From assembly GCF_015905305.1 (NCBI RefSeq), contig NZ_JADZLQ010000003.1:434001-498000 (forward strand): a DNA stretch of 64,000 nt, in the 5' to 3' direction. Positions 56,977 to 64,000 of this stretch are shown here, piece by piece. The stretch is from Pinirhizobacter soli (lineage in GTDB: Bacteria > Pseudomonadota > Gammaproteobacteria > Xanthomonadales > Rhodanobacteraceae). Position 1 is the stretch's first letter, and each line of letters starts with the position of its first letter. The position numbers and the translations under genes are program-made. The notes below the pieces were generated by a model. That model was not told where the DNA came from. It was given only the letters and a program-made list of their open reading frames with translations, and did not search any database.

Positions 56977-57723
56977 CTACGGATGGTGGAAGCCGGCCTT
57001 GGCTAACAGGCCTTGGCCCTCCGGTGAAAGCACGAAGTCGGCAAAAGCCTGCGCTTGCGCCGGTTGCTTCGACTGCGCGACCACCGCCAGCGGGTAGATG
57101 ATCGGCGTAGGTGTGGGAACGTGCATCGCCACGCGCACCTTGCCGGCGGCGACCGTGGCATCGGTGGCAAAGACGAACCCGGCGTCGACTTCGTCGCGTG
57201 CCACGTAATCCAAAGCCTGGCGCACGTTCTGCGCCAATACCGCTTTGGCCGAAACCGGTTCCCAGAGCTTTGCCGCTTCCAAGGCAGCCTTGGTGTAGCG
57301 GCCCACCGGTACCGAGGCCGGATCGCCGATGGCCACCTTGCCCACCTCGCTCGAGGTGAGGTCGTTGAGCGACGCGGGAGTGAATTTCCCGGCGGCGGGA
57401 ACGATCAACACCAGCTCGTTGGCGGCGAAGTCGCGACGCGAGTCTTTCCGTACCAGGCCTTGCGCCTGCGCCTTGTCCATCGCGGTTTCATCGGCAGAGG
57501 CGAATACATCGGCAGGCGCGCCGTTGGCGATCTGCTGCAGCAGCACATCGGAGGCGGCGAAATTCAATACCACGTGGGTGCCAGGATGCTTGCTTTCATA
57601 GGCCTTGGCCACGGTGCCGAAGACGTTGGTGAGCGACGCGGCTGCCGAGACCACGATGTCGGTGGCGTGGGCCTGCACGGATAGCATCAGCAGGGCGGGA
57701 AGGGCGAGTCGGCGCAGGTTCAT
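56977..57723 (-). CDS. modA: Molybdate-binding periplasmic protein
   Basis: A 248-residue binding protein with signal LPALLMLSVQAHA. The ModA pattern is seen in VSAAASLTNVFGTVAK, NFAASDVLLQQIANGAPADVFASA, GDPASVPVGRYTKAALE and FVLSPEGQGLLAKAGF. The oxyanion ligands are expected from the first Ser (AAASL), the Ser of FAASD, and later backbone positions. The ATG at 57723 directly precedes the hydrophobic stretch; the upstream frame is open into the MocR gene. It is on the opposite strand from modBC, so the three parts are not one operon. Confidence 0.92.
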   Translation of the reverse strand: MNLRRLALPALLMLSVQAHATDIVVSAAASLTNVFGTVAKAYESKHPGTHVVLNFAASDVLLQQIANGAPADVFASADETAMDKAQAQGLVRKDSRRDFAANELVLIVPAAGKFTPASLNDLTSSEVGKVAIGDPASVPVGRYTKAALEAAKLWEPVSAKAVLAQNVRQALDYVARDEVDAGFVFATDATVAAGKVRVAMHVPTPTPIIYPLAVVAQSKQPAQAQAFADFVLSPEGQGLLAKAGFHHP

Positions 57724-57803
57724 GGCGACAGTCACGGGTAGGTTGAGAGAAGGTTGTATAGCGCAAGGCGAGGGAGGTTTGCGTATCCGCCCAAGGCCCG
57801 TGT

Positions 57804-59267
57804 TCACAGGCCCAGCTCGCGCAGGCAACTGCCGAAGAGGCGCGTGGCCTCGCGTATCTCCGCGCATGACATGCCGGCGTAGCCGATCAGCAATCCCGGC
57901 CGCGGCGGCGGATCAAGGTAGAACGGCGCCATCGGATGCAGGCCAAGTCCGCGCGACGCGGCGTGCTCGATCAGTCGCTCGGCGTGTGCCTCGTCGATGC
58001 CATGGAACCAGCCCACGATATGCATGCCCGCCGGCGGATCGTAGAGCTCCAGCCGGTCGCCCACGTGCGTGCGCAGGCCATCGATCAGGGTGTCGCGGCG
58101 GAGCTTCAGGTCTTTTATTCCCGCACGGAGGAATCGCTCGAAACTGCCGTCGGCGATCAGCGCTGCCAGCGCCGCCTGTTCGATGGCGGGGCTGGCCATG
58201 TCGCTCAGCCATTTGGCGGCAAGGAAATCGTCCCGCAGGGCTGGCGGCACCACCATGTAGCCCAGCCGAAGCGAGGGAAACAGCACCTTGGAGAACGTCC
58301 CCACGTAGATCACCCGCGAGGCCTCGTCCAGCGCGCGCAGGGCGGCCAACGGGTGGCCATCGAAGCGCAACTCGCCGTCGTAGTCGTCCTCGAGGATCCA
58401 GCTGCCGTGTTTCTCGGCGTAGGCGATCAATTGAAGGCGGCGTGGCAACGACATCAGGCTGGCGCCGGGAAACTGGTGCGAAGGCGTCACGCATACCAGT
58501 CGCGCGGGCTCGGCGGGAAGCTCGTCGCAGACCATGCCATCTTCGTCGGTGCGCACGCCCACGATCTCCGCGCCATGGACGCGCATGATCTGGTACGAGG
58601 AGAAATAGTGCGGGTCTTCCAGGGCCACGCGGTCGCCTTCGTCCAGTAGAACGCGCGCGCACAGGGAATACGCCTGTTGGGCGCCATTGACGACGATCAC
58701 ATCGTCGGGGCTGGCCACCACGCCGCGCCGCCGTGCAAGGTAGTCGCAAATGCCTTCGCGAAGCGCCGGCAGCCCTTGCGTGCGCGGATAGTCGGTATCG
58801 GTATAGGCCGCGGCGTGCGCGATCTCCTTGCTCCAGCGTTCGGCCAGGCCCGGTTGCACCAGTGGCTCGGCGTATTGCAGGTTGTAACGCAGGCCGTAAT
58901 GCCGCCTGCCTACCGCGCGGTCGATGCCTTCGCGCAGGCGCGCCACATAGCGCGAGGGCGGCGCCACTTCGCGTGCGGGCGGAACCTTTGATGCAGTGGG
59001 AACGACCTGTTGCGGAGCCACGAAACTCCCCGAACCCTGGCGGCTTTCAAGGAAACCCTCCGCCTGCAGCTGCTCGTAGGCCGCCAGCGCCGTGCTGCGC
59101 GACAGCCCAAGGCTCAAGGCCAGCTCGCGCGTGGGCGGCAGGCGTGTATGCGCCGGAAGGCGACCACAGCGGATCGCCTCCTTCAGTGCGCGTGTCAACT
59201 GCGCATGTCGCGGCCCGCGGCCGTCCAGCTCCAGGAACAATCCCCTACCCCAAGGTGGCCCGTTCAC
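57804..59267 (-). CDS. MocR-type regulator (GntR winged helix plus aminotransferase domain)
   Basis: A 487-residue fusion. An N-terminal GntR winged helix (LPPTRELALSLGLSRSTAL, residues about 40-65) is joined by a linker to a class I/II PLP aminotransferase-like domain. The PLP lysine region reads GTFSKVLFPSLRLGYMV. MocR proteins use PLP or an external aldimine as effector and regulate, for example, pdxST (PdxR) or GABA use (GabR). The GTG start at 59267 follows AAGGA. A perfect 10-bp inverted repeat brackets the start (59242-59251 and 59288-59297). No obvious target gene is adjacent apart from modA 80 bases downstream. Confidence 0.9.
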   Translation of the reverse strand: MNGPPWGRGLFLELDGRGPRHAQLTRALKEAIRCGRLPAHTRLPPTRELALSLGLSRSTALAAYEQLQAEGFLESRQGSGSFVAPQQVVPTASKVPPAREVAPPSRYVARLREGIDRAVGRRHYGLRYNLQYAEPLVQPGLAERWSKEIAHAAAYTDTDYPRTQGLPALREGICDYLARRRGVVASPDDVIVVNGAQQAYSLCARVLLDEGDRVALEDPHYFSSYQIMRVHGAEIVGVRTDEDGMVCDELPAEPARLVCVTPSHQFPGASLMSLPRRLQLIAYAEKHGSWILEDDYDGELRFDGHPLAALRALDEASRVIYVGTFSKVLFPSLRLGYMVVPPALRDDFLAAKWLSDMASPAIEQAALAALIADGSFERFLRAGIKDLKLRRDTLIDGLRTHVGDRLELYDPPAGMHIVGWFHGIDEAHAERLIEHAASRGLGLHPMAPFYLDPPPRPGLLIGYAGMSCAEIREATRLFGSCLRELGL

Positions 59268-59310
59268 GTCGGACTGTCCTTCATTATGGGGTAGGGGGTC
59301 AATGTGCTTC

Positions 59311-62300
59311 CTATAACGAGAAGTCGTACATCATTGAGAATCGGAACGAGCGTGGCTGGCTGTAACTGACCGCCTGTCCATAGGCTGGTGCGTATGAAGT
59401 GGTGGAGCCGGTGTTGAACCGTTCGTTCATGTTCTGGATGACCTGGTGGTTGAAGACGTTGAACACATCGGCACGGAAGCCCAGCTTGTGATCGGCGAAT
59501 GCAGGCCGCCAGGTGGAGCTCAAATCAAGGCGCCAGGTCCATGGCAGCCGTCCTTGCGATCCGCGTGGTGTGAACTCGTACTCCGGCGGGTTGGCATGGG
59601 CGAGGTTGCAATAGAAGAACGATGAGCCATACCCCGAGGCGATGTCGTTGCGATCGGGATCGATGCCCAGGCAATTCTTCGGCCGGCCGGAGGCCACGAA
59701 GAGGTTGGCGCCGAACAGCCATTCAGGGGTTGCCTGGAAGTAGCCGAATGCCTTGATCTGGTGCCGGCGGTCGTTGGGCAGCGGACCGTTGCTGCCGATC
59801 ATCAGCTCCGGGAAGTCCCATGACTGCACCTGGGACACGTCGGCCTGTCCAAGGTCGGAAAGCAATTGCCCTTCGTCATTGCCGAAGCTGTGCGAAAGCG
59901 TGTAGTCGATGCGGCCGTACCAGCGGCCGTCGAAGGGGTGCTCCAGATACGTGTCCAGCGCGAGGTATTTGCGCTTGAGTTTTTGGTAGCCCAGGTCCTT
60001 GGCGCTGAGCTTGATGTCCTCGAGCGTGCCATTGCCGTCCACGTCGTAGTAGAACTCACCGCCCTGTCCGGGGTTGAACAGCGCGCAGATGAAGTTGTCG
60101 GTGTTGGAGGGGTCGTAGCCATTGCGCACCGCCCAGTTGGCGAAAGGACGCGGGTCGCAGAAATCGTCGATGGCGCTGCGCAGGTTGCGGTAGGTGGCCT
60201 TCGCACCGAAGTTCCATTCCTGCGACAGCTGCTTGTCGAAACCAAGGATGTATTCGTCCTGGTAATGGGAGCTGATGCCTTTCTTGGCCACGATATGCGG
60301 GTCGGGTGCCTCGCCGAACTCGTTGTTTGCCGATACCGGGCCCGGGCCCAGGGGAGTTAGGCCGGTAGGCACCCCGGTCACCGGGTCGAACCCGGTGTAG
60401 GCGAAGTACTCCTGCGTAATAAGGGAGCCTGATGCGCCGCGCACAGCCACATTGTTGGGAAGGGCAATGTGGTAACGCCCGGCGTTGGCATACACCTTGA
60501 ACGTGGAGTCGCCGTACACGTCCCAGGTGGCGCCGAGCCTCGGGGCCAACTGATGACGCTGTTTTACATATGCTATGCCGTCGCTGTTGTAGTTGCTGAA
60601 CTGCTCGTTGCGCAGGCCGATGGAAAGCAGGTAGCGGTCGCCGATCTGCCAGCGGTCCTCCACATACTGTGCCTGCTGCTTCACGGTGACATTGGCAAGC
60701 GTGGTGCTGTAGTTCTTCACCACATAGTCGCCATTGCCGCCCGGCGCACCGTTCACCCCAAGCGCGGGAAGGACCGGTGAATTCGGATCGTCCGAGTGGC
60801 TGTATACCCAGGCATAACCGCCGGGAATTTCGGCGCCGGTATCCGATCGAAGTACCTGGTTGTCGATGCCGGCCCGGAGATCGTGGCTGCCCAGGCGCCA
60901 TTCCACGTCCAGGCGCCGCGCCAGCGTGCTGTCACGGGTAAAGGCATCGCTCACCGGGCCGCTTCCTGCCTGGCAGGAGCTCTTGATGATCTGGTCCGGC
61001 GGCACGGGGCGATTGTCCCCGATCGAAGGGCAGGTTGGATCGGAGCCGGAAATGAGGTTCACGTGCTGGCTGGTCTGCTTGCCAATCAGCGCCGTGACTG
61101 TAAGGTTGTCGGTGATGTAGCCGGTGTATTTGGCGATATGCGTGTCCGCGCCATTCTGGCCTGCAGGCCCCACCGTGGGGTCGTTCTTCAGGTTGGTGCG
61201 GCTTGCCCGTACGTCCGAATGGGTGAGCGTGGTGTAGTCGAAGGCATACGCGTCGCGCTGCTCATTGGTCTTGTCGGAAAAGCCCGTGAGCTCAAGGATA
61301 TGGTTGTCGGTGATGTTCCAGTCGATCTTCGCCAACCATCGCGGCGTGCGGAATTCGCTTTCCCTGTAACCGCCGGCCGCGCCAATGGCCTGTACGTTCA
61401 CATCGTGCGCGCGGGTCATCTCGGCCGTGGCGTAGACGAACAGGCGGTCTTCAACCAATGGTCCGCTGATGTAGGCGCCGTATTCGAATGTGTTGTCCTT
61501 GTTGTCGTTCTGGTAGCGGTTGAGCGTGCCGTCGATCGGCGTGCCGTTGTGCGGCACGTAAATATTGCGCGGCGAGGCCTCCAGCGCCTCGGGCGACCAG
61601 TACGCCGCCACGCCAGCCTTCCAGGTATTGCCGCCGCGTTTGGTGATGATGTTGATCACGCCGCCCGTGGAACGGCCGAACTCGGCGCCGTAGCCGCCGG
61701 TCAGCACCTGTTGCTGGTCGATCGCATCGTAGGGAAGTTGTGTCAGGCCGATCGAGGTGAGTGGATTGGTGACCGGGAAGCCGTTGATGTAATACGCGTT
61801 CTCCGATGCGGCGGAGCCGCCGAAGCTGATCACATTGCCATAGCGCGAATCGCCCGATACCACGCCCGGCGCCAACAGCGCGGTGGAGGTGACATCCCTG
61901 GCCACGGGAATTTTCTGCAACTGCTCGGAGGTAAGCACGGTACGTGAATCGGTGGTCGATACGTCGATTGCCGGAAGGGCGTTGGCCACCACTTGCACGC
62001 CCTCGAGCGTCTTGGCGCCAGCGGTGCCTTCGCCGCCGCCGAACGACACCTCGCTGCCCGAGCCGATGGTCACGTTGACGTTGTCGCGCGTGGCGACGTT
62101 TGCACCGCCTTGCACAAGGGTTACCGTGTAGCGGCCCACGGGAAGCGATGCGGCGCGATAGCGCCCGGAACTGTCGGCGGTGATGTCGCGGCTGAGGCCC
62201 GTGTCGACATTGGCGATGCGAACGGTGGTACCCGCTTGCGCCGGCACCTGTCCGAAGATCGTGCCCGAAGCATTGGACTGGGCGAAGGCATGCGGTGTTG

Positions 62301-62355
62301 CCAGTGCAAGGGCGAGCCCCAGCGCCAGCGCGCGGCGGCGGTTGTGTACGGACAT
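59311..62355 (-). CDS. Oar-like TonB-dependent receptor with N-terminal CarboxypepD-reg domain
   Basis: A 1,014-residue outer-membrane protein. Signal peptide is RALALGLALALATPHAFAQ. A beta-sandwich of the carboxypeptidase-regulatory type follows (SGTIFGQVPAQAG through YRAASLPVGRYTVTLV). Next come a TonB-box-like LEGVQVVA, the plug (QLQKIPVARDVTSTALLAPG, GYGAEFGRSTGGVINIITKR) and a large barrel ending RFSMMYDFSL. This is the Oar/OmpA-like receptor group of myxobacteria and Xanthomonadales, often used for large substrates. The ATG at 62355 is preceded by GGGGAAACG; further upstream starts at 62400 and 62412 lack a signal. It is divergent from the small membrane protein gene. Confidence 0.88.
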   Translation of the reverse strand: MSVHNRRRALALGLALALATPHAFAQSNASGTIFGQVPAQAGTTVRIANVDTGLSRDITADSSGRYRAASLPVGRYTVTLVQGGANVATRDNVNVTIGSGSEVSFGGGEGTAGAKTLEGVQVVANALPAIDVSTTDSRTVLTSEQLQKIPVARDVTSTALLAPGVVSGDSRYGNVISFGGSAASENAYYINGFPVTNPLTSIGLTQLPYDAIDQQQVLTGGYGAEFGRSTGGVINIITKRGGNTWKAGVAAYWSPEALEASPRNIYVPHNGTPIDGTLNRYQNDNKDNTFEYGAYISGPLVEDRLFVYATAEMTRAHDVNVQAIGAAGGYRESEFRTPRWLAKIDWNITDNHILELTGFSDKTNEQRDAYAFDYTTLTHSDVRASRTNLKNDPTVGPAGQNGADTHIAKYTGYITDNLTVTALIGKQTSQHVNLISGSDPTCPSIGDNRPVPPDQIIKSSCQAGSGPVSDAFTRDSTLARRLDVEWRLGSHDLRAGIDNQVLRSDTGAEIPGGYAWVYSHSDDPNSPVLPALGVNGAPGGNGDYVVKNYSTTLANVTVKQQAQYVEDRWQIGDRYLLSIGLRNEQFSNYNSDGIAYVKQRHQLAPRLGATWDVYGDSTFKVYANAGRYHIALPNNVAVRGASGSLITQEYFAYTGFDPVTGVPTGLTPLGPGPVSANNEFGEAPDPHIVAKKGISSHYQDEYILGFDKQLSQEWNFGAKATYRNLRSAIDDFCDPRPFANWAVRNGYDPSNTDNFICALFNPGQGGEFYYDVDGNGTLEDIKLSAKDLGYQKLKRKYLALDTYLEHPFDGRWYGRIDYTLSHSFGNDEGQLLSDLGQADVSQVQSWDFPELMIGSNGPLPNDRRHQIKAFGYFQATPEWLFGANLFVASGRPKNCLGIDPDRNDIASGYGSSFFYCNLAHANPPEYEFTPRGSQGRLPWTWRLDLSSTWRPAFADHKLGFRADVFNVFNHQVIQNMNERFNTGSTTSYAPAYGQAVSYSQPRSFRFSMMYDFSL

Positions 62356-62427
62356 GTTGGCGTTTCCCCAAGTCGGCTTTATGCCGTAGGGGTGGAACAT
62401 CCTTCGCAACACCTTGCCAGTAAACGA

Positions 62428-62479
62428 CCAATTTCTTGCGGCCGAAGCGAGCCAATTGGCTTGTGATCGAAGAAATTGG
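62428..62479. promoter_or_regulatory. CCAAT/ATTGG operator cluster in a divergent promoter
   Basis: CCAATTTCTT (62428-62437) and AAGAAATTGG (62470-62479) are perfect 10-bp inverted arms, and between them lies the 12-bp palindrome AGCCAATTGGCT (62450-62461). The three CCAAT/ATTGG sites are about two helical turns apart, as expected for a protein that binds on one face. They lie between the receptor start (62355) and the small membrane gene start (62517), so they could control both. The regulator is unknown. Confidence 0.65.
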
Positions 62480-62516
62480 CCTGTAATTTTGTTTCAACGC
62501 AAACGGGGAGGGTGCG

Positions 62517-62981
62517 ATGAATCGATGGCTTTTGGCGACGCTTGCCGCAGGTACGGTGGCCGCGATCGTCGAAATCGTGCCGGCGCTTCCCATCCAGCAA
62601 TCGTTCGGCGTCACACCGATGCAGGTGTTTCAGTCGATCGCCAGCGGCATCGAGGGTCGCCCGGCGTTCGAGGGTGGCATGGGCAGTGCCGTGTTCGGCG
62701 CGGCATTGCACTGGGTGATCTCGTTGGTGTTCGCCGGTGTCTGGGTGGCTGCGGTGCAGCGTTCGGCCACGCTCTCGCGGCACTTCGCGTTGTGGGGCAT
62801 CGTCTACGGGCTGCTGGTGTACGTGGTGATGAACTGGATGGTCCTGCCACTGTCGGCGGCGCCCTTCCAGACCACGCACGTGCCCTGGCGCATGGCGATG
62901 AGCATTTCCTTCCACCTGTTCCTGTTCGGCCTGCCCCTCGCCGTGGTGGCGCACTGGGTGCTGGGGCGTCTTCGCGGTTGA
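62517..62981 (+). CDS. Small four-helix membrane protein, unknown function
   Basis: A 154-residue protein with four hydrophobic segments: WLLATLAAGTVAAIVEIVPA, HWVISLVFAGVWVAAV, WGIVYGLLVYVVMNWMVL and FLFGLPLAVVAHWVLG. It has an excess of polar and aromatic residues near membrane faces. I do not recognise the family; DUF1440-like membrane proteins are a weak resemblance. GGGGAGG lies seven bases before the ATG. The divergent receptor may share the operator cluster. Confidence 0.65.
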   Translation: MNRWLLATLAAGTVAAIVEIVPALPIQQSFGVTPMQVFQSIASGIEGRPAFEGGMGSAVFGAALHWVISLVFAGVWVAAVQRSATLSRHFALWGIVYGLLVYVVMNWMVLPLSAAPFQTTHVPWRMAMSISFHLFLFGLPLAVVAHWVLGRLRG

Positions 62982-63041
62982 ATAACCTGCCCTGCGCTAT
63001 CACTTGGGGAGTTGATCCCTCCGGCCCCAAGGAGCAACGGC

Positions 63042-63449
63042 ATGGCTACCGTACAGAAGACTTACCCCGTCACCCATACCGACGAGGAATGGCGCCGCCT
63101 TCTTACCCCCGAACAGTACATGGTGATGCGCGGCCACGGCACCGAGCGCCCAGGCAGCTGCGCTTTGCTGCACGAAGAGCGCGAGGGCAGCTTCACCTGC
63201 GCCGGTTGCGGCCAGGTGCTGTTCGCCTCGGGCAAGAAGTTCGAGAGCGGCACGGGCTGGCCGAGCTTCGACACCCCCGCTCCCGGCGCGGTGGACGAGG
63301 CCCGCGATACCAGCCACGGCATGATCCGCGTGGAAGTGAACTGCAGCCGCTGCGGCAGCCACCTGGGCCACGTTTTTCCGGATGGCCCGCCGCCGACTGG
63401 GCTTCGCTACTGCATCAACGGCGTGGCGCTCGACTTCAAGCCCGACTAA
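63042..63449 (+). CDS. msrB: Peptide-methionine (R)-S-oxide reductase
   Basis: A 135-residue MsrB. The zinc ligands are two CxxC motifs, CAGC (about 49-52) and CSRC (about 98-101). The catalytic Cys is in RYCINGVALDF, where the usual family sequence is RYCxNS. FESGTGWPSFD is the substrate-binding loop. It repairs methionine-R-sulfoxide in proteins using thioredoxin. The ATG at 63042 follows AGGAG with seven-base spacing. Confidence 0.95.
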   Translation: MATVQKTYPVTHTDEEWRRLLTPEQYMVMRGHGTERPGSCALLHEEREGSFTCAGCGQVLFASGKKFESGTGWPSFDTPAPGAVDEARDTSHGMIRVEVNCSRCGSHLGHVFPDGPPPTGLRYCINGVALDFKPD

Positions 63450-63891
63450 GGCGCCCGGCAAGCCCTCCGCCGAAAGACCTATTTTTCGACGTAAGTGGTT
63501 GATTTTCGTGTGAGGGGGCGAAAAATGAAAATAATCCCTCTCCACATTCTTTGTAAAACGCGCTAGCGTCAAAAAGTCGACGCTCTGCCGGGGGAAGGGG
63601 ACGCGGGGTGTCGCCGGGAGGTTCCAAAGGTTTGGTAGTGCAACGCTATACGGCCTGGCCGAGGCGTCGCTGCCTGCGAATGGGGCTCGTAACGAGGGGT
63701 CACCAGACTTAAAGGTCGTGCAAGGGGTCTTCAGACGCAGTGCCTGCTCAGCCGCCTGGTAACGGGCGTCCGCACTGTCTTTCGACCCCTTATAAGCGGC
63801 GCTGGTACGGCGTGATTCCTTGTGCGGTGTTCATCGAGCAGGTTGAGGCGGCCTTTGCGCCAGCTTTCAATGCCTTCAAGGAAAAGTACCG
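63450..63891. ncRNA. Long leader region with a strongly paired RNA-like element (63722-63791)
   Basis: This 442-base gap has an AT-rich start (about 63480-63560, probable promoter) and then a GC-rich segment rich in inverted repeats. The main element pairs AAGGGGTC (63722-63729) with GACCCCTT (63784-63791), then AGAC (63733-63736) with GTCT (63777-63780), and AGTGC (63739-63743) with GCACT (63772-63776), separated by a symmetric TTC/TTC internal loop and a GC bulge. Its apical part holds a further hairpin, CGCCT-GGTAAC-GGGCG (63754-63769). A CTCG-TAA-CGAG hairpin lies at 63686-63696. No T-run follows. I could not match it to a riboswitch or housekeeping RNA; an unidentified leader RNA or regulatory element of the downstream secreted gene is the best reading. 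Confidence 0.5.
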
Positions 63892-64000
63892 ATGAGCACC
63901 TATCTCCGCCGCACGCTGTTGGCAGCGTCCCTCACACTCGGCCTGGCCGGCTTTGCCGGCGTGACGCTTGCCGCCGATGCCTTGCCCGCCGTGGACAATG
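63892..64000 (+). CDS. Secreted protein, cut by the window end
   Basis: Only 36 codons are visible: a typical signal peptide (RRTLLAASLTLGLAGFAGVTLA, given here as its ends RRTLLAAS and GVTLA) with cleavage near LAADA, then DALPAVDN. AAGGAAAAG lies eight bases before the ATG. The mature part lies beyond the window, so the function cannot be assigned. Its 440-base leader with strong RNA structure is unusual. Confidence 0.75.
   Translation, partial: MSTYLRRTLLAASLTLGLAGFAGVTLAADALPAVDN

Overview
The window is about 64 kb of GC-rich, densely packed bacterial chromosome. Five TonB-dependent receptors, secreted and lipoprotein glycosidases, LacI-type control sites resembling the xanthomonad NagQ box, an Lhr-type helicase, several c-di-GMP enzymes and a kaiB/kaiC operon suggest a free-living or plant-associated gammaproteobacterium of the Xanthomonadales. 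A Luteibacter, Dyella or Rhodanobacter relative (Rhodanobacteraceae) would fit. This placement is inferred from gene content and protein style, not from a marker gene. I saw no rRNA, tRNA, insertion sequence, prophage, CRISPR array or clearly broken gene.

Layout. (1) 1-8.0 kb: an N-acetylglucosamine/chito-oligosaccharide locus with a sugar:H+ symporter, a divergent glucokinase-family GlcNAc kinase, a TonB-dependent receptor and a GH20 hexosaminidase lipoprotein. Matching LacI-type operators sit on the two divergent promoters. (2) 8.0-17.4 kb: a TMEM175-like membrane protein, the Lhr helicase, a GH3 glycosidase, a zeta-toxin-like protein without an intact P-loop, an outer-membrane protein and a YjdM/PhnA zinc-ribbon protein. 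(3) 17.7-25.1 kb: an FAD aromatic hydroxylase, a two-subunit 3-oxoacid CoA-transferase, and a metal-uptake cassette (DUF2946 protein, TonB receptor, PepSY membrane protein). (4) 25.1-35.6 kb: an MBL-fold lipase-like hydrolase, a GGDEF-EAL protein, a haem-oxygenase-like diiron oxidase candidate, a fatty-acid hydroxylase, a BlaI/M56 pair with two BlaI operators, and a diguanylate cyclase. (5) 35.7-43.5 kb: a PhnD-type binding protein divergent from a TonB receptor, two SDRs with a LysR regulator, and a serine hydrolase lipoprotein. (6) 43.6-48.0 kb: a four-gene operon, kaiC-kaiB-kaiB-hybrid histidine kinase. (7) 48.2-54.6 kb: a Tat-exported GH29 fucosidase, a four-repeat membrane protein, a heptosyltransferase-like protein, an OmpR/EnvZ-type two-component pair and a membrane methyltransferase. 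(8) 54.6-64 kb: a split molybdate transporter (modBC and modA converge around a DUF4440 gene) beside a Moco-domain protein, a MocR regulator, an Oar-like TonB receptor, a small membrane protein, msrB, and a structured, non-coding leader before a secreted protein cut by the window end.

Most interesting are the KaiABC-like operon lacking kaiA but carrying two kaiB genes and a hybrid kinase, the P-loop-less zeta-like protein, the strongly structured RNA-like segment near 63.7 kb, the four-fold repeat membrane protein, the UndA-like diiron oxidase candidate, and several well-defined operator arrays (NagQ-type, BlaI-type, a CCAAT/ATTGG cluster and a Pho-box-like repeat).
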